A stretch of DNA of 64,000 nucleotides, taken from contig NC_014664.1 in NCBI RefSeq assembly GCF_000166055.1, forward strand, positions 2,511,501-2,575,500. The letters are read 5' to 3'. Positions 54,922 to 64,000 of the stretch are shown here, piece by piece (the stretch's first letter is position 1; each line of letters starts with the position of its first letter). Source of the stretch: Rhodomicrobium vannielii ATCC 17100 (GTDB lineage: Bacteria; Pseudomonadota; Alphaproteobacteria; Rhizobiales; Rhodomicrobiaceae). The position numbers and the translations under genes are program-made. The notes below the pieces were generated by a model that saw only the letters and a list, made by a program, of their open reading frames with translations, was not told where the DNA came from and ran no database searches.

Positions 54922-57093
54922 TTATTGCGTGCTCACGGGGAGGTTGTCCAGAGTGGCGTCCTTCTGGGTGTCGGCGGCTTGAAGTTTCCGCGCTTCCTTC
55001 AGCAGCTTCGACAGCGAGGTGAGCATCTTCTGCGTCTTGATGGGCATACGCCGCGCCGCATCCTGACCGCCGCCAAAGCCCGGTTCGTCGCGCCGGATTT
55101 CCGAAAGCCGCTGCCGTTCCTCGACCTGTCGCGGATGCAGCGGGAGGCCCGGTATCTGCGGAATGTCCATGTTGGTGTGCGCCGCCGCCATATATTGATG
55201 CCAGACGGGTGCGGAGAGGTGGCCGCCGGTGGTGCCCGCAGCCATTTCGCTGAAGTCGTCATTGCCGAACCAGACGCCCGTCACGTACTGCCCGGTGAAG
55301 CCCATGAACCAGACGTCGCGCGGACCGGAACTCGTGCCCGTCTTGCCGACGGCCGTTGTGAAATCGAGCCGCGCGGCAGCGCCCGAGCCTTCGGTGACGA
55401 CCTTTTCCAGCATCGTGTTCAGCGTCTCGATGTCTTCGCGCTTGAAAATCTGCGCCGGCGCAGGCTCGTCCCGCTCGCGCGAATAGACGACTTCGTCCTT
55501 CGTGTTGCGGAGTTCAACGATGGCGTAGGGTCGGATCGCCTTGCCGCCGCTTGCGAAAACGGCGAAGCCCGCGGTGTGGTCGAGCGGCGCGATGCCGGAA
55601 TCGCCGAGCGCCATGGAGCAGGTCTTTCGCACCGAAGTCAGGCCGATCTTGTGGACGTTTTCGAGCAGCTTGTCGCGGCCGACATCGAGCGAAAGCCTCA
55701 CCGCGATGGTGTTGACCGACCTCGCCATCGCTTCGTAAAGCGTCATGGCGCGGCCGCTTACGCCGCCGCCATAGTTCGACGGCGACCAGTTTCCGCATGT
55801 CGGCGCGACGTCCGGGTAAACCTTGTTGGGCCGGATCCCGGATTCGATGGCGGTCAGGTAAACGTAAGGCTTGAACGACGAACCCGGCTGCCGCTGTCCC
55901 TTGGTGGCGCGGTTGAACTGGCTGTCGCCATAGTCCCGGCCGCCGACGATCACGCGCACCGCGCCATCGGTATCCATCGAGACGAGCGAGGCCTGCGTTG
56001 CGCGCGCATATTTCGCCTCGCGCTCGAAGGCATTGTCGATCACCTGTTCGGCGAGTTTCTGAAGCGGCACGTCAACCGTGGTGCGCGCCGTCAGCACATA
56101 TTCGCCCTTGCCCTTCATGAGACGCTGAACTTCCTCGAAAGCCCAATCGAGGAAATAGTTCGGGACATAGACCTCCTGCCGGTCGATGATCTTCGCGGCG
56201 TTGAGGCGCGCGGCGTGAACCTGCCCTTCGGTCATGAAGCCCGCGTCGACGAGGTTCGTCAGCACTTGATTGGTGCGGGCGCGCGATTCGGCCGGGTTCG
56301 AATGCGGCGCATATTTCGTCGGCGCCTTGAACAGGCCCGCCAGCACGGAGGCTTCCGCGAGGTTGATGTCGCGGACCGACTTGCCGAAGTAGAACTGCGA
56401 GGCCGCTTCCACGCCGAAGGTGCCGCCGCCAAGATAGGCGCGGTCGAGATAGAGCTTCAGGATTTCCTTCTTGGTCAGGTGCGCTTCGAGCCACAGCGCG
56501 AGATACACCTCGCGAATCTTGCGCTGAAGGGAGCGCTCCGACGACAGGAACAGGTTCTTGGCAAGCTGCTGCGTCAGCGAACTGCCACCCTGTACGACGG
56601 TATCGGAACGGGCGTTCTGAACGATAGCGCGCCCCGTGCCGATGATGTCGATGCCGAAATGATCGAAAAAGCGCCGGTCTTCCGTCGCCATCGTCGCCTT
56701 GACGAGGACGTCGGGGATTTCCTCAAGCGGAACCGCGTCCGAAAACTGGATGCCGCGCTTGCCGATCTCATTGCCGTATCGGTCGAGGAACGTGACGGAG
56801 AATTCGCTGCCGGTGCGCCAATTCGGGTTCTTCGTGAGTTCGATGGCCGGAAGCTCGAACATGAGCACCACGGCGAGGCCCGCCGTGCCGAGTGTCATGG
56901 CCTCCGAAACGAACTCGGTGGCCATGCGGCGCGAGCCCGTCACACGGAAGCGCTGGAAGAAATTGTTGTAGTTTGCCCACGAGTCTTTAAATCTCGCATA
57001 CAGGCCGTAGAGCGAGGAATCGATCCAGGAATCGAGCGCGAGCCAGTTGATTGAGCGGCTGCGCCTGTTCGGTTTGGTAATCCAGTCCCGCAC
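54922..57093 (-). CDS. Class A penicillin-binding protein (PBP1)
   Basis: 723 residues with one membrane anchor (about 65-85). The transglycosylase domain holds Glu138 in '[12 protein letters not shown]' and '[12 protein letters not shown]'. The transpeptidase domain holds Ser405 in 'PGSSFKP', 'SVN' at 459-461 and 'KTGTSSG' at 584-590. All catalytic residues are present, so it can polymerise and cross-link peptidoglycan in the periplasm. The start is a GTG. The N-terminal 60 residues are basic and cytoplasmic. It is divergent from the YcgN-family gene. Confidence 0.95.
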   Translation of the reverse strand: MRDWITKPNRRSRSINWLALDSWIDSSLYGLYARFKDSWANYNNFFQRFRVTGSRRMATEFVSEAMTLGTAGLAVVLMFELPAIELTKNPNWRTGSEFSVTFLDRYGNEIGKRGIQFSDAVPLEEIPDVLVKATMATEDRRFFDHFGIDIIGTGRAIVQNARSDTVVQGGSSLTQQLAKNLFLSSERSLQRKIREVYLALWLEAHLTKKEILKLYLDRAYLGGGTFGVEAASQFYFGKSVRDINLAEASVLAGLFKAPTKYAPHSNPAESRARTNQVLTNLVDAGFMTEGQVHAARLNAAKIIDRQEVYVPNYFLDWAFEEVQRLMKGKGEYVLTARTTVDVPLQKLAEQVIDNAFEREAKYARATQASLVSMDTDGAVRVIVGGRDYGDSQFNRATKGQRQPGSSFKPYVYLTAIESGIRPNKVYPDVAPTCGNWSPSNYGGGVSGRAMTLYEAMARSVNTIAVRLSLDVGRDKLLENVHKIGLTSVRKTCSMALGDSGIAPLDHTAGFAVFASGGKAIRPYAIVELRNTKDEVVYSRERDEPAPAQIFKREDIETLNTMLEKVVTEGSGAAARLDFTTAVGKTGTSSGPRDVWFMGFTGQYVTGVWFGNDDFSEMAAGTTGGHLSAPVWHQYMAAAHTNMDIPQIPGLPLHPRQVEERQRLSEIRRDEPGFGGGQDAARRMPIKTQKMLTSLSKLLKEARKLQAADTQKDATLDNLPVSTQ

Positions 57094-57135
57094 GTGTCTT
57101 CACAGCTTCCTGTTGTCTTCCATCCGGCCGGTACT

Positions 57136-57660
57136 ATGCCAAGAAACGAGTCTGCAAAACAGTTAAAATGGCAAGGCTCAATTGCCGATCCGGGCACTAA
57201 ATCCGACGCGGCTGGGGACGAAGCGCCCTTCTGGAGGACGAAAGCGCTCGAAGAGATGTCCACCGAGGAGTGGGAGTCTCTTTGCGATGGCTGCGGCCAG
57301 TGCTGTCTTATCAAGCTCGAAGACGAGGACACAGGCCAGATTGCCGTCACCCGTCTCGCCTGCAAGCTCCTCGACCTCGGCACATGCCAGTGCTCGAACT
57401 ATCCCGCGCGGCAGGATCATGTTCACGATTGTGTCAAGCTGACGCCCGAAGACGTGCGCCGGATCTCGTGGCTGCCCGAAACCTGCGCCTACCGCCTCGT
57501 CGAGGAAGGAAAAGACCTCGGCTGGTGGCACCCCCTCGTATCGGGCACGCAGGAGACCGTGTTCGAAGCGGGTATCGCGATAAGGGGTTCAGCCATCAGC
57601 GAAAAAAAGGTGCGGGTGGAGCGGTATCCGGCCCATATCGTCGGCTGGCTGAAGCCCTGA
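57136..57660 (+). CDS. YcgN-family cysteine-cluster protein (UPF0260)
   Basis: 174 residues. Conserved Cys residues lie in '[12 protein letters not shown]', '[15 protein letters not shown]' and 'HDCVKL', and '[26 protein letters not shown]' is the family signature. The spacing suggests a zinc or Fe-S cluster. The UPF0260 family is widespread in proteobacteria and without a known role. The ATG at 57136 was chosen over a GTG at 57094 that would abut the PBP start. Confidence 0.85.
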   Translation: MPRNESAKQLKWQGSIADPGTKSDAAGDEAPFWRTKALEEMSTEEWESLCDGCGQCCLIKLEDEDTGQIAVTRLACKLLDLGTCQCSNYPARQDHVHDCVKLTPEDVRRISWLPETCAYRLVEEGKDLGWWHPLVSGTQETVFEAGIAIRGSAISEKKVRVERYPAHIVGWLKP

Positions 57661-57847
57661 TTTGCGGGACCGTATGGCCGGGCGCCGTATTCTTTCAAAT
57701 AGCCCTAAAATGGCTTCAAAACGATAGCACGGTCGCGCTCGCTGCGAAGAGGGCCACTTCGTAAGCACTAATTGTCGAGCTCGCAACTCGACGGTTGTAG
57801 GCATTGCACTCCCTTCCGAACTGAAGTTTTTATTAAAATCGGAAAAA

Positions 57848-58312
57848 ATGACGAACAGTAGCGAAGTGGTCGCGCGGTTCGTGCGAGATTACGGCATGAC
57901 ATTTGCGCAGGGCGGCGACATTTTTCTGGAGGCGGATCTCGGCGGAGCCGGTGTTTTCGTGCCCGTAGGCCGCCTGCTTAAGCCGACGCTTGCCTTGACC
58001 TCGGCCGTGAGAGATCTGCATCGCGAGCGGAAGCAGGACGAGCGGCAAGGCGTGCTTCTTCACGCCCTCGCGGCGCGAATCTCGGGCGAATGCGCGATTG
58101 CCGATGAAGCCACATTGATGGCCTTGAAAGACGTATGCGCCGCATCCCTGGTGCTCGAATGGCGGATCGCGGTTCCCGAACTCGGCGCGCTGCGTGCTCT
58201 TTTCGCGCTCGCGGCGCTGGAGGAGACGCCCAACCCGGGAAGCTTGCGCGTGACTTTACACCTCGCCGGCCATCCGGTGCTTGAGCCTTTATGTTGCGAA
58301 AATAAATGCTAA
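57848..58312 (+). CDS. Hypothetical protein
   Basis: 154 residues, no signal peptide, helical with short hydrophobic stretches. It ends 'LEPLCCENKC'. I do not recognise a family. The ATG is preceded by 'ATCGGAAAAA' with a GGA. The stop lies 80 bases before the small secreted protein gene of the two-component cluster, on the same strand. Its reality is supported by frame length and codon use rather than similarity. Confidence 0.5.
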   Translation: MTNSSEVVARFVRDYGMTFAQGGDIFLEADLGGAGVFVPVGRLLKPTLALTSAVRDLHRERKQDERQGVLLHALAARISGECAIADEATLMALKDVCAASLVLEWRIAVPELGALRALFALAALEETPNPGSLRVTLHLAGHPVLEPLCCENKC

Positions 58313-58393
58313 ACTTCAGCCAGATCCGCGCTTCGGGTCATTTGTTCATCGTGTGTTCAGCATCAGGAGTCCATCTCTCGCCTGGAACCGCAC

Positions 58394-58660
58394 ATGAATT
58401 ATATGCTCGCTGCCCTCGTGATTTCGATCGCAGCCGGCGGAAGTCCCTCCGTTTCGGCGAGCGAAGCTGCGTGCTCGGCAAGCTGGACCAGAGGGACGTA
58501 CAAGACTTACCAGCAGATCCAGGACGAACTGAGGGATCGCCTCAGGAACGCGAAAATTCTGAAACTCTCGCTTTGCGCCACTGCGTCGGAGCCTTATTTT
58601 CAGGCAACGATCCTCAACGAGTCCGGCAAGGTCGTCATCGTGAAACTTGCCGCGCGCTGA
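58394..58660 (+). CDS. FeuN-like small periplasmic protein
   Basis: 88 residues: a signal peptide (about 1-23, 'SVSASEAA'), then a PepSY-like unit with 'TYQQIQDELRDRLRNAKILKLSLC' and 'YFQATILNESGKVVIVKLAAR'. In Sinorhizobium meliloti the FeuP/FeuQ pair is preceded by FeuN, a small periplasmic inhibitor of the sensor. This gene has the same position, size and export signal 18 bases before the response regulator. The equivalence is an inference. Confidence 0.6.
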   Translation: MNYMLAALVISIAAGGSPSVSASEAACSASWTRGTYKTYQQIQDELRDRLRNAKILKLSLCATASEPYFQATILNESGKVVIVKLAAR

Positions 58661-58678
58661 TCGAGGCGGGGTGAGAGC

Positions 58679-59371
58679 ATGCGCATTCTCGTGGTTGAGG
58701 ACGACGTGGATTTGAGCCGCCAGCTTGTCGCGGCGATGACCGACGCGGGCTATGCGGCCGACGCCGCCTTCGATGGCGAGGAAGGCGCGTGGCTCGGCGA
58801 GACTGAGCCATACGACGCCATCATCCTCGATCTCGGCCTTCCCAAGATCGACGGGCTGTCCATTCTCGAACGCTGGCGCAAGGCGGACATCAAGACGCCC
58901 GTGCTCATCCTCACCGCGCGCGACCGCTGGAGCGAGAAAGTTGCGGGCATCAACGCGGGCGCGGATGATTATGTCGCCAAGCCCTTCCAGATGGAGGAGG
59001 TGATCGCCCGCATCCGCGCGTTGCTGCGCCGGAGCGCTGGCGTGGCCAAGGCCGAACTGGAATGCGGCGATCTGCGGCTCGATACCCGCACGGCGCGCGT
59101 AACCTGGAAGGGCACGGCGGTGAAGCTGACCGGCCTCGAATTCCGGCTCCTCTCCTATCTGATGCACCATCAGTCCCGCGTCGTCTCGCGAACCGAACTC
59201 GTGGACCACCTTTACCAGCAGGATTTCGAGCGCGATTCGAACACCATCGAGGTCTTCATCGGCAGGCTGCGCCGCAAGATTCCCGCCGACATCATCCACA
59301 CGGTGCGCGGGCTCGGCTATTGCCTCTCAGCCGCCGTCGATCCCGAAGGGAGCGCGAAGAAGGGCTCATGA
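58679..59371 (+). CDS. feuP: OmpR/PhoP-type response regulator, FeuP-like
   Basis: 230 residues. Receiver domain with Asp8-Asp9, phospho-acceptor Asp51 in 'IILDLGLPKIDG', 'LTARD' and the invariant Lys in 'YVAKPFQ'. The winged helix (about 130-225) ends 'TVRGLGYCL'. It binds DNA on phosphorylation by the kinase encoded next, whose ATG overlaps its stop (ATGA). The PhoP/FeuP branch responds to envelope or divalent-cation stress; in rhizobia FeuP controls cyclic glucan export. The target genes here are unknown. Confidence 0.88.
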   Translation: MRILVVEDDVDLSRQLVAAMTDAGYAADAAFDGEEGAWLGETEPYDAIILDLGLPKIDGLSILERWRKADIKTPVLILTARDRWSEKVAGINAGADDYVAKPFQMEEVIARIRALLRRSAGVAKAELECGDLRLDTRTARVTWKGTAVKLTGLEFRLLSYLMHHQSRVVSRTELVDHLYQQDFERDSNTIEVFIGRLRRKIPADIIHTVRGLGYCLSAAVDPEGSAKKGS

Positions 59372-60744
59372 AGGGCAATTCGCTCGCACTGCGCCTTCTG
59401 ATTTCGTCGGCCGCCTGGATCGTGACCATCCTGTCGATCACCGCCGCGATCTTGATCTCGTTGTGCAACAACATCCTCGAAGCCAGCTTCGACGCGCGCC
59501 TCAACCAATACCTCGAAAACATCATCGCGCGGACGGCTCCGCAGGGCACGCACGACATCCGCCGCCCCGATGACGACGGCGAGCCGCTGTTTTCGAAGCC
59601 GCTGTCCGGCGCGTATTGGCAGATCCGCCCGCAAGACACGGGCAGCGAGCCGATGTTCAAATCGGCCTCGCTCGTCGGCGAAATCTACAAGACGCCGAGC
59701 GAGCTTGGCATCAAACCCGACGAGCGGCAGGTGCGCCAGACTTACGCCGAAGGCCCGGACGGGCAGCTCCTTCGCGTGCTGGAGCGGGACATCGACTTCG
59801 GTCAGGAGAACGAAAGCCGCATTTTCTCGATCTCCGTGGCGTTCGACACGGCGGACATCGATGCCGAGGCGCGCTACCTCACCAACACGATTGTTCTGAC
59901 GCTCGCGCTTCTTGGTAGCGGGCTGCTGCTGGCGACGTTCTTTCAGGTGCGGTTCGGGCTTAGTCCCTTGCAGGACATGGGGCGGAAACTCGCCGCCATC
60001 CGCGCAGGCGAGGAAACGAAGCTCACGGGCACGCCTCCCGCCGAAATCCAGCCCCTTCAGGAAGAACTGAATGCGCTCATCGAGGCGAATCAGAACGTCG
60101 TAGAGCGCGCGCGGACGCATGTCGGCAACCTTGCCCATGCGCTCAAGACGCCGCTCAGCGTCATCATGAACGAGGCAGCTTCGCAGGACGGAGAGTTTGC
60201 GGGCAAGGTTTCCCAGCAGGCCACCATCATGCGACAGCAGATTTCGCACTACCTCGACCGGGCGCGCATCGCGGCGCAGATTCGGCCTGCCGTGGGCGTG
60301 ACGGATGTCGGCGCGCAGTTGACCGCGATCTCCCGCGCGCTCAAGAAAATCTACGAAGCGCGCGCGTTGACGCTCGAAGTGGAATGCCCCGGCGGCGTGC
60401 GCTTCTTCGGCGAGAAGCAGGATTTCGACGAGATGGCGGGCAACCTCATGGACAACGCGTGCAAATGGGCGCGGTCGAGCGTGGTGGTGAGGGTGGAGCA
60501 GCCAGCGGTCGCGCGCGGCGAACGCACCTTCCGGCTCATCATCGAGGATGACGGACCGGGCTTGCCCGAGACGTTTCGGCAGAGCGCGGTCAAGCGCGGC
60601 CGACGCCTCGACGAAAGCGTGCCCGGTTCGGGGCTAGGCCTCTCCATCGTCGCGGATTTGTCCCACCTCTATCGCGGCTCGCTCAGCCTCGAAGAGGCCG
60701 ATGGCGGCGGTCTTCGCGCGTGCCTGAAGCTACCAGCGGCGTGA
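59368..60744 (+). CDS. feuQ: Sensor histidine kinase, FeuQ/PhoQ-like
   Basis: 458 residues. Two membrane segments (about 12-33 and 173-193) enclose a periplasmic sensor of 140 residues. A HAMP-like linker precedes the H box with His258 in 'LAHALKTPLSVI', the PhoQ/FeuQ-type sequence. The ATPase has the N box 'NLMDNACKWA', 'EDDGPGL' and 'GSGLGLSIV'. It phosphorylates FeuP and is presumably controlled by the small periplasmic protein upstream. It overlaps feuP by 4 bases. Confidence 0.88.
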   Translation: MKGNSLALRLLISSAAWIVTILSITAAILISLCNNILEASFDARLNQYLENIIARTAPQGTHDIRRPDDDGEPLFSKPLSGAYWQIRPQDTGSEPMFKSASLVGEIYKTPSELGIKPDERQVRQTYAEGPDGQLLRVLERDIDFGQENESRIFSISVAFDTADIDAEARYLTNTIVLTLALLGSGLLLATFFQVRFGLSPLQDMGRKLAAIRAGEETKLTGTPPAEIQPLQEELNALIEANQNVVERARTHVGNLAHALKTPLSVIMNEAASQDGEFAGKVSQQATIMRQQISHYLDRARIAAQIRPAVGVTDVGAQLTAISRALKKIYEARALTLEVECPGGVRFFGEKQDFDEMAGNLMDNACKWARSSVVVRVEQPAVARGERTFRLIIEDDGPGLPETFRQSAVKRGRRLDESVPGSGLGLSIVADLSHLYRGSLSLEEADGGGLRACLKLPAA

Positions 60745-60834
60745 TGGACGCAAAATTGCCCGAATGAGCCGTAAACGCTTATAAAAGGTTAACGGCTGGG
60801 ACGGGGCAGTGATTCGGCTGCTTCGAAGGGGACC

Positions 60835-61284
60835 ATGAAGAAACTTACACTTTTAGTCGCTTCGCTTGCGCTTGCGGTTGTCTCGACCGGCTGCGCCACC
60901 AAGGAAGAGTCCGGCACGCTGATGGGTGCGGGCGCTGGCGCGCTGATCGGCAACCAGTTCGGCCATGGCGGCGGACGCGTTGCGGCAACGGTGGGCGGCG
61001 CGCTGATCGGCGGCTTCATCGGCAACCGCATCGGCAAGTCGATGGACGACGAGGACCGCCGCCGCGCCTATGAAGCGCAGTATGCCGCCTTCAACAGCGG
61101 CCAGCGCACCGAATGGCGCAATCCGAACAACGGCCGCTACGGCTATGTGACGCCGCGCCGGACATATACTTATCAGAGCTATCAGTGCCGCGAATTCGAG
61201 CAGACGATCTACATCGACGGCCGCCCGGAAACGATGGTCGGCAAGGCGTGCCAGCAGCCTGACGGATCGTGGCGCGAAGCCTGA
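60835..61284 (+). CDS. Glycine-zipper outer-membrane lipoprotein (17 kDa antigen type)
   Basis: 149 residues. The signal peptide ends in a lipobox 'STGC' (Cys20). Next is a glycine zipper (about 28-65, 'GTLMGAGAGALIGNQFGHGGGRVAATVGGALIGG', given by its motif) and a C-terminal Tyr-rich domain with 'YQCREFEQTIYIDGRPETMVGKACQQPDG'. This is the Rickettsia 17 kDa surface antigen / RT0821 family. It is anchored in the outer membrane. A very strong terminator follows. Confidence 0.88.
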   Translation: MKKLTLLVASLALAVVSTGCATKEESGTLMGAGAGALIGNQFGHGGGRVAATVGGALIGGFIGNRIGKSMDDEDRRRAYEAQYAAFNSGQRTEWRNPNNGRYGYVTPRRTYTYQSYQCREFEQTIYIDGRPETMVGKACQQPDGSWREA

Positions 61285-61315
61285 TCTGCACCGGCCTTCG
61301 CCGCCTGTAAATGCT

Positions 61316-61348
61316 ACGGGATCGCTAATCGCGATCCCGTTTTTTTTC
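61316..61348 (+). terminator. Strong Rho-independent terminator
   Basis: ACGGGATCGC and GCGATCCCGT form a perfect 10-bp stem with a 5-base loop (TAATC), followed by T8. It lies 32 bases after the lipoprotein stop. Confidence 0.92.
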
Positions 61349-61396
61349 AAAATAAGGCGCGCGTTCTCAATGAGCGGCCGCCCGCTCCGGGCGATC

Positions 61397-62797
61397 CTAC
61401 GCGCCCGTTTCGAGCGCGGGCTCATCGACGCGCGCTGGCTCAGCCGCAACGCTCGGCACTTGCGCCGCGCCTTTTGCCGCAGCCTCCCGCAGAGACACGA
61501 TGCGCCGCCGCACGAACTCGACATTGTCGCGCAGCGTGTAAAGATCGGCTGACAGGTGCGTCGGCACGGATATGCGCCACACGGCTTCTTCGACCTTGTC
61601 GAGGTCACGCTCCTTCTGGGCGATGAATTCGGCGGAGGCCTTCTTGTGCGTGAGGTTTTTCTCGATGCGCTTCAACTCCCGATACCAGTTCAGGATACGC
61701 TGCCTCATCCGCCAGTTGTAGAGAAGCGGCACGATGCGAGCGAGCGGGATCACCACGCCAATCATCGGCAGGATCAGGATCGCTGCGCGGTCGATGAGCG
61801 TCGCGAGCCAAAACGGCAGGGTGCGCTGGAAGAAGGTCGGGCCGGACTTGTAGACGCGCGTGGCGTCGTCGATCATCGGAAATTCCGGATCGTCAGCGAG
61901 ACTTTCCGGCCCAAGCGCGAACAGCTTCGACTCGCCCGTGGGCTTGAGCGTGGGCTGGCTCTGCACCTTCAGCACGGCTTGCGCGAGGATCGCCAGCAAG
62001 GCCGGATGCAGATCGTCGCGGACAAGGAGCATCGCCTTCGTGGAGACAAGCGACGTATCGGAGGGCGGAATGTTCTGCGCGAAATCGACGACGCCCTGTC
62101 GCATCTTGACCTGCGTCAGAGAGGGGTAACGCTGGATCAGCGCGTCGGCCTGCGCCATGCTCATGAGCTTGGTGCCATCCTGATGCAGGAGACGCTGCAC
62201 CGTCCTCGCCTCGGGGCCGAGCACCAGAAAGCCCGCGTCGGCGCCGCCTTGCGCGAAGGTGTCGACATAGTCGGGAAGCTGCATGGCGATCAGCGTCGAA
62301 TTTTCAGCGGTAATGCCGTTCGCGTCGAGAAGCCGCTTCGCGAGCGCGGCGGTGCCGCTGCCCTCGGGGCCGATCATGATGCGCTTGCCCTTGAGTTCGG
62401 TGATGCTCGAAAGTGAGGCGTCGCCGCGATAGAAAAACCAAACGGGTTCTGTGATGAGCCGCCCCATGGAATAAAGCGTCGGCGCATCGATGTGGTTTGT
62501 CAGCCCGCCCTGCACGATGCCGGCCTGAACATCGCTCGTCTCGTCCTTGAGCAGGCGAAGATTGTCGAGCGAGCCCTGGCTTTCTCGCACTTCGAGCTTC
62601 ACGCCCTTCTTCTCGATCTCCTCCTTGAAGCGGAGCGCGAGATCGTAATAGGGGCTGCCCTTGCTCGCGGCTGCCAGCACGAACGAGTCCGGCGGTGCGG
62701 GCTTGACGTAGCGCAGCGTGAACCAGACGGCCGCCACGGCCAGCGCCAGAGCCGGAATGAAGACGGCAAGATATTCCCAGGTGAAGAAGCGTCTCAT
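61397..62797 (-). CDS. TAXI-type substrate-binding protein with membrane and coiled-coil extension
   Basis: 466 residues. An N-terminal membrane anchor (about 9-29) is followed by a TAXI-family TRAP substrate-binding domain (about 38-310, 'LAAASKGSPYYDLALRFKEEIEKKG', 'KGKRIMIGPEGSGTAALAKRLL'). A second membrane hairpin (about 328-361) and a highly charged coiled coil (365-440) follow. A canonical TAXI binding protein is about 320 residues and soluble in the periplasm. No TRAP permease gene is nearby, so this form may signal or act with another transporter. Start ATG at 62797. Confidence 0.85.
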   Translation of the reverse strand: MRRFFTWEYLAVFIPALALAVAAVWFTLRYVKPAPPDSFVLAAASKGSPYYDLALRFKEEIEKKGVKLEVRESQGSLDNLRLLKDETSDVQAGIVQGGLTNHIDAPTLYSMGRLITEPVWFFYRGDASLSSITELKGKRIMIGPEGSGTAALAKRLLDANGITAENSTLIAMQLPDYVDTFAQGGADAGFLVLGPEARTVQRLLHQDGTKLMSMAQADALIQRYPSLTQVKMRQGVVDFAQNIPPSDTSLVSTKAMLLVRDDLHPALLAILAQAVLKVQSQPTLKPTGESKLFALGPESLADDPEFPMIDDATRVYKSGPTFFQRTLPFWLATLIDRAAILILPMIGVVIPLARIVPLLYNWRMRQRILNWYRELKRIEKNLTHKKASAEFIAQKERDLDKVEEAVWRISVPTHLSADLYTLRDNVEFVRRRIVSLREAAAKGAAQVPSVAAEPARVDEPALETGA

Positions 62798-62956
62798 GGG
62801 TAGCGCTCCAGACGGGTTAGGCCGACCGTTCCCTCTTACGGGCGCGAAAGGGTTAACGCAATCTTAAATGTCGCAGGCTGTATCCGCGCACACGCCGTGC
62901 TTGCCGAAAAGCAACCCTTGGCGTTCAATCTGATAAAAATGTCAGGGGAGGAACGC

Positions 62957-64000
62957 ATGGTCGATTACGAACCGCGAACCCGGCTCGATACGCACGACGT
63001 CACCAATATGCCGCCGCCATTCGGGGGGCTGAACCTTTACGAGACGGACATTGCGCTGAAGGAAGCGGCGGGTCTCCACGGCGGCGAATGGGTGGACGGG
63101 CCGCTGTCGGCGCTCGGCGCGGCGGCAGGCTCCGACGAGGCGTTGCAGGCGGGCGAGGACGCAAATCGCTATCTGCCCGAGCTTCGGACCTTCGACCGCT
63201 TCGGCGGGCGCATCGACGAGGTTCGTTTCCATCCCGCCTATCATCAATGCATGGCGCTCGCGATGGAACACCGCATCCACTCCATCGGCTGGCGCGAGAA
63301 GCGGCCCGGCGCGCATGTCGCCCACGCGGCGGCCCTCGCGATCGGAAGCCAGGCGGAGGCGGGGACGATGTGCCCCATGAGCATGACTTACGCCAGCGTG
63401 GCCGCGCTTCGGAAACAGCCGGACGTGGCGGCGGCGTGGCTCCCGAAGATCGTCGATGGCGTTTACGAAGCGCCACTGCGCCCGATCGCCGAGAAACGCG
63501 GCGTCACCATCGGCATGTTCATGACCGAAAAGCAGGGCGGCTCGGACGTGCGCTCGAACAGCACGCGGGCCGTGCCGGTGGGGGCTGGCGGTCCCGGCGG
63601 CGAATACCTGCTGACCGGGCATAAATGGTTCTGCTCCGCGCCGATGTCGGACGCTTTCCTTACGCTCGCCTATACGGATCGCGGGCTTTCCTGTTTCCTC
63701 GCGCCGCGCATCAAGCCGGACAGCACGCGTAACTCCATGAACCTGATGCGGCTGAAGGAGAAGCTCGGCAACCGGTCGAACGCGTCGGCGGAGTTCGAAT
63801 ATAAAGACACGTTCGCCTGGATGATCGGCGAGGACGGGCGCGGCGTCGCCACCATCATGGACATGGTGCACCACACGCGGCTCGACACGACGGCGGGATC
63901 GCTCGGCATCATGCGGCGCGCGCTGGCCGAAGCCGCGCACCATGCGCGCCATCGCCGCGCGTTTCAGAAGACGCTCATCGACCAGCCCGTCATGCGCGCC
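62957..64000 (+). CDS. AidB/isovaleryl-CoA-dehydrogenase-like acyl-CoA dehydrogenase, 3' end outside window
   Basis: 348 complete codons, open to the window edge. The ATG at 62957 has GGGGAGGAACGC upstream. 'HRIHSIGWREKRPGAHVAHAA', 'CPMSMTYASVAAL', 'GMFMTEKQGGSDVRSN' and 'HKWFCSAPMSDAFLTLA' are typical of the AidB branch of acyl-CoA dehydrogenases, FAD enzymes related to E. coli AidB, a DNA-alkylation-stress protein. Whether it acts on acyl-CoA is unknown. The catalytic region near the C-terminus is beyond the window. Divergent from the TAXI gene. Confidence 0.88.
   Translation, partial: MVDYEPRTRLDTHDVTNMPPPFGGLNLYETDIALKEAAGLHGGEWVDGPLSALGAAAGSDEALQAGEDANRYLPELRTFDRFGGRIDEVRFHPAYHQCMALAMEHRIHSIGWREKRPGAHVAHAAALAIGSQAEAGTMCPMSMTYASVAALRKQPDVAAAWLPKIVDGVYEAPLRPIAEKRGVTIGMFMTEKQGGSDVRSNSTRAVPVGAGGPGGEYLLTGHKWFCSAPMSDAFLTLAYTDRGLSCFLAPRIKPDSTRNSMNLMRLKEKLGNRSNASAEFEYKDTFAWMIGEDGRGVATIMDMVHHTRLDTTAGSLGIMRRALAEAAHHARHRRAFQKTLIDQPVMRA

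Overview
This 64 kb window is chromosomal DNA of a GC-rich, anoxygenic phototrophic alphaproteobacterium, most likely of the Hyphomicrobiales (Rhizobiales). The evidence is two light-harvesting-2 pucBA gene pairs followed by pucC, PpsR-type operators (TGT-N12-ACA) upstream of both pairs, and alphaproteobacterial marker families: an FtcR/Rem-like flagellar regulator, a FeuP/FeuQ-like two-component pair, DUF2794, DUF2059, a BA14K-like protein and a YcgN-family protein. A Rhodomicrobium-like purple non-sulfur bacterium fits, but the genus is an inference. I saw no insertion sequence, prophage, CRISPR array, rRNA or tRNA gene.

Layout. 1-2.2 kb: end of a TPR protein, a transglutaminase-like protein and a KGG stress protein. 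2.4-6 kb: ornithine decarboxylase with a long structured leader, a single-domain response regulator, a DUF3429 membrane protein and a BA14K-like gene with an in-frame amber codon inside its signal peptide. 6-12.4 kb: queF with a DUF1835 gene, a secreted protein, and a PGM1-type ATP-grasp ligase divergent from an ALDH7-type aldehyde dehydrogenase. 12.5-17.9 kb: the conserved tesA / ybbA-ybbP divergon, a Bax inhibitor-1 family protein and DUF2794. 18.3-21.7 kb: dnaK-dnaJ behind a full-consensus RpoH promoter. 22.3-23.9 kb: flagellar regulator and a helical protein.

24-27.8 kb: an Mla/MCE lipid-transport operon (STAS-MlaE, MlaF, MlaD, lipoprotein). 27.9-28.6 kb: glutathione S-transferase. 28.8-32.3 kb: pucBA-1, pucBA-2 and pucC, the photosynthesis block. 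32.4-37.5 kb: gabD, rpiA, a DUF2059 gene and gor, all on the minus strand and separated by a palindromic repeat element. 37.7-39.1 kb: a small protein and a LuxR-type regulator.

39.4-45.7 kb: gloB-holB-metG-tatD-MBL hydrolase, with a methyltransferase divergent from gloB. 45.9-51.1 kb: membrane and secreted proteins, a serine carboxypeptidase, a second methyltransferase and a Rap1a-fold protein. 51.2-53.4 kb: a Ser/Thr kinase fused to a UspA domain, co-oriented with a metallophosphatase. 53.6-57.7 kb: a class A penicillin-binding protein, two small envelope proteins and a YcgN-family protein. 57.8-64 kb: a hypothetical protein, a FeuN-like/FeuP/FeuQ cluster, a glycine-zipper lipoprotein, a TAXI-type binding protein with extra membrane and coiled-coil parts, and the start of an AidB-like acyl-CoA dehydrogenase.

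The genes are mostly housekeeping and envelope functions. The less usual content is regulatory: tandem PpsR operators spaced 8 bp apart at the second puc pair, two genes whose Shine-Dalgarno sequences lie in short hairpins, a recurring CATTTG palindrome, and the nonsense codon in the BA14K-like gene.
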